NCBI GenBank assembly: GCA_041623475.1
Contig: JBFJWU010000049.1
Location: forward strand, 1 to 14,108
DNA: 14,108 nucleotides
Direction of reading: 5' to 3'
Source: JBFJWU01 sp041623475 [NCBI: bacterium]
GTDB lineage: Bacteria > J088
Shown here: positions 8,901 through 13,453 of the stretch, piece by piece
Numbering within the stretch: position 1 is the stretch's first letter
Layout of the letters: every line of letters begins with the position of its first letter
The notes under the pieces: model-generated
Database searches by the model: none
Seen by the model: only the letters and a program-made list of their open reading frames with translations
Told to the model about the DNA's origin: nothing
Program-made: the position numbers and the translations under genes

Positions 8901-9171
8901 GACGAAACTTGACGCTAACAATGACGAGATCTGGGTTGACCTGGGCCGGGTCCTGGTTGAATTGGGCGAGGATCGCGAGGCGATGCAGGTATTCACAACT
9001 GCCGGGAAAATCAATCCCCGTAATCCGCGAATCTGGAATAACCTGGGGTCTCTGTATATGTTCCAGGGCGATATGGATCGGGCCAAGAAATCATTTGAAG
9101 CCTATCTGGACCTGGTCCCACAGGACAGTCAGGAGGCCCGCGAAATCCGCAAAGTCCTGGACAACCTGTAG
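5908..9171 (+). CDS. receiver-DUF4388 protein with long Pro-rich linker, one TM helix and TPRs
   Basis: 1087 aa; ATG 5908 is 2 nt after the previous stop, with AGGGGG at 5893-5898. Residues 4-125 are a complete response-regulator receiver: Asp10/Asp12, phospho-acceptor Asp54, Thr85, Lys107 in LTKP. Residues about 138-235 are a DUF4388 (PatA-N-like) domain (FQGDLSQMSIVDLLQTME), followed to about 315 by a helical, winged-helix-like segment. About 400 residues rich in Pro, Ala, Glu and Gln follow, ending in a Pro/Gly/Gln/Tyr-rich stretch. Residues 725-745 are a single TM helix; RKK (722-724) precedes it, predicting N-in, C-out topology. After it come TPR-like helices (about 762-911), a Pro-Ala-Lys linker (920-962) and TPRs (about 966-1080). 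No DNA-binding domain is visible. Receiver-DUF4388-TPR proteins occur in deltaproteobacteria. A role passing a phosphorelay signal to the envelope is inference. Confidence 0.88.
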   Translation: MAKPKILLVDADLKSRQMLEISLKKAGFSITNVDEGEKAIQLLDTYHPDLIISDVDLAGTMDGYLFCEVLKERPEGRKIPFVFLTKRKEVEDKVRGLELGVDDYLTKPIYLKEVIARVRLILDKKRQEDFDPSGGEPLFQGDLSQMSIVDLLQTMEFGQKTGVLHLDKGERGAKLFVKQGRVVHAVCENLVGERAVYRTLVWSDGQFRIEFKKNLQIQETITVSTQALIMEGMRRIDELERIKEQLPPFDIRLTIDSETILEEHPDRFPAKIENILAEFNGLATLEEVVDALPYDDLESLEIIGKLYFQGFLIEIDEMAPPPPAPVEREAPTDSKLPPAASTLDTQMLNLDEASRSIEEIKAKARMAAGAAKAAAEPEKPEKAAPAPAEPAGEATVDMSPPAVQGDDAPGDETGFELAPPPDSADEVRPTAEAESPELDMAPPEDDVEPVQEQQPVPEPSARQETNTERAPGGEASKSPSKPESRPPQSVEVVEPSKPLTDPVVSSPPPAAPVPQADRPAASSQDVPGTYGGQPPSGEARQPVSTGGGAGAAGSEVRPAAGGELPIARIYSVGKVEEQEQPESVDAKADSEATPAGQAGAEPAQPRNESGQAPAADPVSPPPPATPPAQQVETQQAPPAAPQPPAQQMPPQPPVQSQITQQYPPQYQSPYGPPQQPGGPGMAPIGDYTIPGMPPGAQYPGMMPGQQTYTGSPTVLGDAPPDRKKWLIAGGIAGVMIIVLGLVFAFRGGGGGVSDSADPSDPYQVAERAFELVEQGQWASGIRLANQVLETNGDVPLALYARAKAQEQLGKISDAIVAYERALEISPTLYPARYDYLALQFAQNENPARLRQQLDDLLFRIDSDKDPALYRKVIFLGLKIDIAAKDWDRARKTLKSAQGVAPNDPQLAMLAGQIPEASSSPAPKPAPKPVAKAAPRPAAKPAPKPAAKPVQKPAPTPAPAPAAEPELSASEKANQLHEKGISFYRKGYLRNAKRTLEEATKLDANNDEIWVDLGRVLVELGEDREAMQVFTTAGKINPRNPRIWNNLGSLYMFQGDMDRAKKSFEAYLDLVPQDSQEAREIRKVLDNL
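8665..8793 (+). repeat. Pro-Ala-Lys tandem repeat region within the receiver-TPR gene
   Basis: Codons 920-962 encode repeats of the type PAPKPAPKPVAK and PAAKPAPKPAAK, then PAPTPAPAPA. The 3' end is also repetitive in DNA: CCAGCA-type hexamers in a row at about 8761-8790 (CCAGCA, CCAACA, CCAGCA, CCAGCA, CCAGCG). Such Pro-Lys stretches form stiff, extended, positively charged linkers, as in TonB. The hexamer run could change length by slippage without shifting frame. Confidence 0.8.
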
Positions 9172-9186
9172 CCGCGACCGGGCAAA

Positions 9187-9558
9187 TTGAACCCTGTTAA
9201 TTCCAAAGCAGTGATCGACCGGCGCATCTACCTGCGTGTGCCGACCGCGGTTAGCGTATCAATCGGCGGTCAGGATTTCGACGGCACCGTCACATTCATT
9301 ACGGCGGATTTAAGTGCCGGCGGGTTTTTTGTCGAGAGCGATCTTTGGTTTGACGTGGGAACGAGCGTATCGGTGCGCATTGACGATGCCGAGGGCTTGT
9401 CCTCTGAGCTAAATGGAACCGTAGCCTGGGTCGAACGAGGAGGCGAGGATCGAACGCCCGGAATGGGGATCGCATTTGCCGACATCGGTTCGCTGGATCG
9501 CCATGCATTGGCCGCCCTGGTCGCGGGCGCTTCTGATTCAGCTATTTCCGGCCAATAA
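9187..9558 (+). CDS. PilZ domain protein, putative c-di-GMP receptor
   Basis: 123 aa from a TTG at 9187, 15 nt after the stop of the receiver-TPR gene and in the same reading frame as it. No convincing ribosome site precedes it; the next in-frame choice is GTG 9211, also without one, so the start is uncertain and coupling to upstream translation is likely. Both c-di-GMP motifs of PilZ are present: RxxxR (Arg13-Arg17 in RRIYLR) and DxSxxG (Asp41-Gly46 in DLSAGG). The remaining beta-barrel strands, such as LNGTVAWVERG and GMGIAFADI, are typical. As a single-domain PilZ protein it probably acts by binding a partner when charged with c-di-GMP; the operon suggests the receiver-TPR protein. The 3' end overlaps the convergent gene by 17 bp. 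Confidence 0.85.
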   Translation: MNPVNSKAVIDRRIYLRVPTAVSVSIGGQDFDGTVTFITADLSAGGFFVESDLWFDVGTSVSVRIDDAEGLSSELNGTVAWVERGGEDRTPGMGIAFADIGSLDRHALAALVAGASDSAISGQ

Positions 9559-10036
9559 TTTCGCCGTCAAACTGCTTCAGGCCTTCCGTCAGGATCGCTT
9601 CCCACAGTGGTGTCAGGTGCCGGATCTTGACCATGAAGTGCTCGACAATTTTCGATTTTACGGCTAGCGCTGCTTCCGCTGATCGGCTGGCCATCCGATC
9701 CAGCCCGTGGGCGGGCAGTCGCGCCAGTTTGCCACTGTCGATGGCCTTGGCCGTCAGCATTCGTGGACCGGGATGGATCAGCGCTGCTTCGCCAAACGTC
9801 TCGCCCGGGTGCAACTGGAATATTGGTACGGGGTCGCCGTCGACCTCCCGATGCAACAGCACAGTGCCACGGACAATGAAATAGAGGCTGTCGCCCTGGC
9901 TGCCCTGCTGATAGATCAACGCATTCGAAGTGACTTCCTCGACCTTCATCTCAGCCAGCAAAACCGCCTTGTGGTTTTGTGGCAGGCGTCGGAACAACGG
10001 ATGTTTGATTACGGCTGCGGCGGTTTCTTTGTCCAC
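9542..10036 (-). CDS. small cyclic-nucleotide-binding-domain (CNBD) protein
   Basis: 164 aa from GTG 10036. No ribosome site is seen. A longer frame to GTG 10147 exists, but it would overlap the start of the divergent acyl-CoA dehydrogenase gene and adds no recognisable domain. Residues about 14-120 are one CNBD: LFRRLP, YQQGSQGDSLYFIVRGTVLL, then the phosphate cassette FGEAAL (81-86) and PRMLTA (91-96). Glu83 and Arg92 match the cassette acid and base, but the Ser/Thr normally next to the Arg is Met93, so binding of cAMP or cGMP is uncertain. No helix-turn-helix is visible in the remaining 45 residues, so it is not a CRP-type DNA binder. Such stand-alone domains may regulate a partner protein. 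It ends inside the PilZ gene tail (17-bp convergent overlap). Confidence 0.75.
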   Translation of the reverse strand: MDKETAAAVIKHPLFRRLPQNHKAVLLAEMKVEEVTSNALIYQQGSQGDSLYFIVRGTVLLHREVDGDPVPIFQLHPGETFGEAALIHPGPRMLTAKAIDSGKLARLPAHGLDRMASRSAEAALAVKSKIVEHFMVKIRHLTPLWEAILTEGLKQFDGEIIGRK

Positions 10037-10126
10037 GCTTAATGTTATCAGGGGGCCGGTTGTTTTGGCGGGCTTTGCGATGCGATGATATAGGCAAATG
10101 AAATTGAATTCAGGAGACCAATAACA

Positions 10127-11284
10127 GTGAAAGTCGACGAAACCCACACAATGCTCAGGGATGCGGTTGTCGCATTCGCACGGGAAGAAATCCAGCCTGG
10201 TGCCCGTCAGCGCGACGATGACGAGTCCTTTGATATTGACCTGTTTCGCAGGTTTGCCGACATCGGCTTGTTGGGGATCACAGTACCGGGCGAATATGGT
10301 GGCGCTGAAATGGATATCCGCTCGGCAACAATCGCCCTGGAAGAGGTTGCCTACGCGGATGCGGGCTTGTCACTGAGTTTCGGAGCCCACGCGATCCTGA
10401 CCGTGAACAACATCTTGAAAAACGGCAACGATGAGCAAAAACAGAAATATCTGCCGCCGACCTGCAGCGGTGAATGGATTGCGTCGCTATGCATGACCGA
10501 ACCCGGGGCCGGTTCCGATGCTGTCGGTGGCATGAAGACGACCGCTGTTCGCGATGGTGATCACTACGTTCTGAACGGTTCCAAGACGTTCATTACCAAC
10601 GCGCCGTTCTCAGACGTGCTTGTTGTTTATGCCAAAACCGACGAAACAGATCGCAAACGGGCGCTTAGTTCATTCATTGTCGAAACCGAATGGGACGGTG
10701 TTTCGTTTGGTACCAAATTCGAGAAGATGGGGATGAAGTCGAGCCCGACCGCCGAGGTCTTTTTCGACAATGTCAAAGTGCCGGTCGGGAACCTGATGGG
10801 AAACGAGGGCGAGGGGACAATCCAGATGCTCAAGAATCTGGATGTCGAACGAGTTACGTTGAGTGGTATCAGTGTCGGAATTGCCCGTGCCGCATTGGAC
10901 CGTGCATTTGCCTACGGTCAGGAGCGCAAGCAGTTTGGCAAATCGATCCTGGAGTTCCAGATGGTTCAACAACTGATGGCCGACATGGCAACGCAAACGC
11001 GCGCCATCCAGCTGTTGGTAATGGAGGCTGCCCGGCGACTGGACGAGGAACCAAACGGTCGCCATAACCGAATCGCGGCAGAGGCCAAGTTATTGAGTTC
11101 AGAGCTGGCGACCCGGATCGCGATGGATGCAGTACAGGTGCTGGGTGGCTACGGGTATATGCGCGAGTACGAGATCGAGCGGTACGCCCGTGACGCAAAA
11201 CTGATGGAAATCGGGGCCGGAACAAGTCAGGTGCTGCGGAGCATCATTGCCAAAGAAATGAATCGCAGCGGGCAGACGCTCTAG
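10127..11284 (+). CDS. acyl-CoA dehydrogenase, isovaleryl-CoA dehydrogenase-type active site
   Basis: 385 aa, standard length. GTG start at 10127 with AGGAG at 10112-10116. The three-domain acyl-CoA dehydrogenase layout is complete: N-terminal helices, the middle beta domain with CMTEPGAGSDAVG (122-134) and LNGSKTFITNA (149-159), and a C-terminal helical domain with ERKQFGKSI and QVLGGYGYM. The usual catalytic Glu of short/medium-chain enzymes (YEGT) is replaced by Ala in IGAGTSQ (362-368). A Glu is instead present in the DVERVTLSG helix (Glu241), as in isovaleryl-CoA dehydrogenase (human Glu254). That pattern points to a branched-chain or long-chain substrate and FAD-dependent alpha,beta-dehydrogenation in the cytosol. 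No leucine-catabolism neighbours (carboxylase, HMG-CoA lyase) are in view, so the substrate is not fixed. It appears monocistronic, divergent from the CNBD gene. Confidence 0.9.
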   Translation: MKVDETHTMLRDAVVAFAREEIQPGARQRDDDESFDIDLFRRFADIGLLGITVPGEYGGAEMDIRSATIALEEVAYADAGLSLSFGAHAILTVNNILKNGNDEQKQKYLPPTCSGEWIASLCMTEPGAGSDAVGGMKTTAVRDGDHYVLNGSKTFITNAPFSDVLVVYAKTDETDRKRALSSFIVETEWDGVSFGTKFEKMGMKSSPTAEVFFDNVKVPVGNLMGNEGEGTIQMLKNLDVERVTLSGISVGIARAALDRAFAYGQERKQFGKSILEFQMVQQLMADMATQTRAIQLLVMEAARRLDEEPNGRHNRIAAEAKLLSSELATRIAMDAVQVLGGYGYMREYEIERYARDAKLMEIGAGTSQVLRSIIAKEMNRSGQTL

Positions 11285-11303
11285 GCCTTGTGTGCGGCGT
11301 GCA

Positions 11304-11474
11304 TCAGGCCGCCCGCGGGGCCGGGCCCTGTAATTCAATTGTCTCCGACAGTACCGCGAAAGGACCGCTGCCGACATTGATGCCGGTCGGCTCGAGAGTC
11401 GACCAAACCTGTTCGTTGCACGCAACTACACCTAGCAGAATAGTGGTCGCCGCGAGCCGGCGCAGGATATTGAT
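11304..11474 (-). CDS. possible small lipoprotein with non-canonical start codon
   Basis: The minus-strand frame ending at TGA 11306-11304 reads RRLAATTILLGVVAC after its first codons, a textbook lipoprotein signal: two Arg, a hydrophobic core, lipobox VVAC and Cys. It continues for 37 more residues (VWSTLEPTGINVGSGPF and onward) without a stop. No ATG, GTG or TTG precedes the signal in frame. ATC at 11474 (56 aa) or CTG at 11465 (53 aa) would have to start it; the only purine-rich sequence nearby is AAGAAAG, just before 11474, a weak ribosome site. The feature is given from 11474. A CRP-type promoter lies upstream on the same strand, which supports a real gene, but a decayed lipoprotein gene or a chance frame is possible. 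The function is unknown. Confidence 0.45.
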   Translation of the reverse strand: MNILRRLAATTILLGVVACNEQVWSTLEPTGINVGSGPFAVLSETIELQGPAPRAA

Positions 11475-11491
11475 CTTTCTTGTCTGGTTCC

Positions 11492-11537
11492 GTCTGGAAC
11501 ATCAAACGGCAGGACAAAGCCCGTAATCTTTCCAGAC
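11492..11537 (-). repeat. inverted repeats in the leader of the small lipoprotein frame
   Basis: GTCTGGAA (11492-11499) and TTCCAGAC (11530-11537) are perfect 8-bp reverse complements 30 nt apart. A second, competing hairpin pairs GTTCC (11487-11491 plus flank) with GGAAC (11496-11500). The two use the same bases, so the leader could fold in two exclusive ways. Confidence 0.35.
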
Positions 11538-11556
11538 GCGTGTTTCAGTACGAACT

Positions 11557-11599
11557 AATGTAACGATTGCGTCAGGGGCCAGCTGTGACCTGGATCACA
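11557..11599 (-). promoter_or_regulatory. CRP-type site with class II promoter spacing (minus strand)
   Basis: TGTGA (11584-11588), six bases, TCACA (11595-11599) is the exact core of an enterobacterial CRP site. On the minus strand TACATT (11562-11557) matches the -10 consensus at four of six bases. A start near 11550 would put the centre of the CRP site at -41.5, the class II activator position. A third TGTGA half-site (11603-11607) adjoins it. The small lipoprotein frame lies 75-85 nt downstream. Confidence 0.6.
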
Positions 11600-11614
11600 A
11601 ACTGTGATGCAGGG

Positions 11615-12694
11615 TTATCCAAGCCAGGGGCTTCGCCGGCGTTGCAGCAGGTGGTTCACCATGTCCTGGATTCGCTGCCGTAATTCTTCGTTCAGCGTAT
11701 TGACCGTGATTTCGTCGTCGGCCACTTCTGCGGGGAAGTCTGTCAAATCCATTGGCTCACCGAACCGTATCATCCACTTGCTGGGCAGCGGTGCCAGCCC
11801 CAGCGGTCCCAGCAACGGGAACTGCGGCGTGATTGGCAGAAAGTCGAATTCGGAATCCCGGGGCAACTGCGCTTTCATCAGGACCGGATACGCTTCTTCG
11901 CTGCCGATGACCGCGACCGGTACGATCGGCACCTGATGGCGGATCGCCAGGCGAATAGTTCCGCCACGACCGAATCGTTGAATCTTGTACCGGTCCCGAA
12001 ATCGTTTGGTGACACCCTTGGCCCCCTCAGGGAACAGCCCGACCAGAAATCCGCCGTCCAGAAGCGCCCGCGCGTTGTCCTGCGAGCCGCGCAGGGCCCC
12101 CAGCCGCTGCAACAGCAAACCGACCCCGGCCAACCGCATAAACCAGTCTTCGATCAGGAACCTGGGTACACGCCCGGCAGGGTGCATCTCCTGGACCGCG
12201 TAGCGGATCATCAACGCATCAAAGGGCAGCAGTCCGCCGTGATTGGCCACCAGCAAGCCGGCCCCGTCAGAGGGAATGTTCTGGATGCCGTCAACTTCGA
12301 CCCGCCAGTATTCCTCGAACAGTCGCCGAATGAGTGGCCGCAGGCGTTCATAGACACGGGCGTCGGCGCCAAACGGATCGACGCTTTCGGGTGGGTCGGT
12401 CAAACCCAACTGCGCCAGTCGTCCGGTCAGTGTCGAAGGTGACAGCCGGCGTACACGTTGGATCAATGTCTTGCGTTCGCGCGCTTCGCGGCGGTTGCGC
12501 GTGACCAGGCGATCGAGCCACCGCAGTTCCTTTTCGATCCATTGCAGGTGCAGGTCGGCATCTTGCTGATTGTCTGGTCTAATCGGGGGCAGCGGCGTTC
12601 GCTTTATGCCCAGGCGCCGATATGATTGAAAAAGTTCGCTTTCCAGTCGGCGAATTTCGCCCAGGACGTGCGCCGGAATTTGCTGGTTGCTCAC
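11615..12694 (-). CDS. PlsC-family phospholipid/glycerol acyltransferase
   Basis: 359 aa starting at GTG 12694, which overlaps the stop of the ParA gene (GTGA), so translation is coupled. Upstream in-frame codons lie inside the ParA gene and add no domain. Residues 1-110 are charged and helical. The acyltransferase domain spans about 130-330: VANHGGLLPFDALM (149-162) holds the catalytic His152 and Asp159, separated by six residues rather than the usual four. FPEGAKG (221-227) is the FPEGTR-type substrate motif, and VPIVPVAVIG follows (255-264). No membrane anchor is obvious, suggesting a peripheral enzyme. It would transfer an acyl chain from acyl-CoA or acyl-ACP to a lysophospholipid or another alcohol; the substrate is not determined. 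A linked epimerase-acyltransferase pair of this type is also known in mycobacteria (Rv0501/Rv0502 region, recalled from memory). Confidence 0.85.
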   Translation of the reverse strand: MSNQQIPAHVLGEIRRLESELFQSYRRLGIKRTPLPPIRPDNQQDADLHLQWIEKELRWLDRLVTRNRREARERKTLIQRVRRLSPSTLTGRLAQLGLTDPPESVDPFGADARVYERLRPLIRRLFEEYWRVEVDGIQNIPSDGAGLLVANHGGLLPFDALMIRYAVQEMHPAGRVPRFLIEDWFMRLAGVGLLLQRLGALRGSQDNARALLDGGFLVGLFPEGAKGVTKRFRDRYKIQRFGRGGTIRLAIRHQVPIVPVAVIGSEEAYPVLMKAQLPRDSEFDFLPITPQFPLLGPLGLAPLPSKWMIRFGEPMDLTDFPAEVADDEITVNTLNEELRQRIQDMVNHLLQRRRSPWLG

Positions 12695-13452
12695 CGGGTT
12701 CCCAGCTTTGCGGCGACGTCCGCACAAATATCCTGGAAAACACGGGACGCGGTAGAGCTTGTCCGGTAATCCCATACTGTTTTCCCGAAACTCTGGGCCT
12801 CGTCAACCGCGACATAGAAACCGATTGATTCGGTAACCCATTCCGGGAAATAGGCGTGCAGCCTGTCGATGACCTCAGCCGCCAGTCGTGTCGGGCGCCT
12901 GAACGTCGGTACGATTGCAGCGACTTCCGGCTGTTTGCTCCCGCGGGCGTCCTGAACCTGGTCAACCGTCTGGATCAGTTCAGCACAGCCGTCCAACGCA
13001 AGGTATGTCGACGCAACTGGAAGAACCACTTTCTGGACCGCCCACAGGATGTTCCGGGTCAGGATTCCCAGACTGGGGGGACTATCGAAGACAACGTGTT
13101 TGTGGCCACGGTAGTTCCTGAACTTTTCCGACAGGATCAGGTGCCCATCTTTGCGCCCGGCGATCTTGTCGGCGGCCGCAGCCAGTCGTTTGTCGGACCG
13201 GATCACATCCAGGTTTTCGATGTCGGTCGGTTCGACCAGATCCTGGGGCGAGACGTCGGACTTTCCGAACAGGTCAGCAACATTCTTGCCGTCGGTCCTG
13301 GACGGGAATCCCAGCGCCTTACCGACCTGACCCTGGGGGTCCATGTCGACCAACAGCACAGAATCGCCCTGGCCAGCAAGCCAAGCGGACAGATGAACCG
13401 CCAGGGTTGTCTTGCCGGTTCCGCCTTTTTCGTTGATCAAGGCGATTTTCAT
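12691..13452 (-). CDS. ParA/Soj-family ATPase, orphan
   Basis: 253 aa; the ATG at 13452 is 1 nt after the stop of the epimerase gene. The deviant Walker A box KGGTGKTT (9-16) carries the family's signature lysine; LLVDMDPQG (33-41) is the A' motif and VVFDSPPSLG (120-129) the Walker B region. Length and motifs fit the small chromosomal ParA group, with no N-terminal helix-turn-helix. No ParB gene or parS-like site is in view, so a role in chromosome partition is not supported; related orphan ATPases position protein complexes. Its place between an epimerase and an acyltransferase, joined by a 1-nt gap and a 4-nt overlap, implies co-expression with lipid or envelope enzymes. Confidence 0.9.
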   Translation of the reverse strand: MKIALINEKGGTGKTTLAVHLSAWLAGQGDSVLLVDMDPQGQVGKALGFPSRTDGKNVADLFGKSDVSPQDLVEPTDIENLDVIRSDKRLAAAADKIAGRKDGHLILSEKFRNYRGHKHVVFDSPPSLGILTRNILWAVQKVVLPVASTYLALDGCAELIQTVDQVQDARGSKQPEVAAIVPTFRRPTRLAAEVIDRLHAYFPEWVTESIGFYVAVDEAQSFGKTVWDYRTSSTASRVFQDICADVAAKLGTR

Positions 13453-13453
13453 G

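Larger units (their letters stand above)
11285..11614. other. 330-bp gap between convergent genes
   Basis: The gap between the acyl-CoA dehydrogenase (+) and acyltransferase (-) genes is long for a convergent one. No intrinsic terminator with a T-run is seen. On the minus strand it holds, in order, a CRP-type site, a -10 box, an inverted-repeat leader and a small lipoprotein-like frame. The plus-strand frame at 11290-11526 lacks any protein-like pattern. Confidence 0.6.

Noticed and set aside
10037-10147. N-terminal extension of the CNBD protein to GTG 10147
   Set aside because: It would overlap the well-supported start of the divergent acyl-CoA dehydrogenase gene, and the added residues show no domain or signal peptide.
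11311-11331. GC-rich inverted sequence after the acyl-CoA dehydrogenase gene as an intrinsic terminator
   Set aside because: It has no following T-run on either strand and it codes for the end of the minus-strand small frame.
11290-11526. 78-codon plus-strand frame in the gap
   Set aside because: It begins just after the acyl-CoA dehydrogenase stop without a ribosome site and is a shadow of the better lipoprotein-like frame on the other strand.
11595-11607. TCACA-AAC-TGTGA hairpin as a terminator for the acyl-CoA dehydrogenase or acyltransferase gene
   Set aside because: The stem is only five base pairs and no T-run follows on either strand; the half-sites fit a CRP-type site better.
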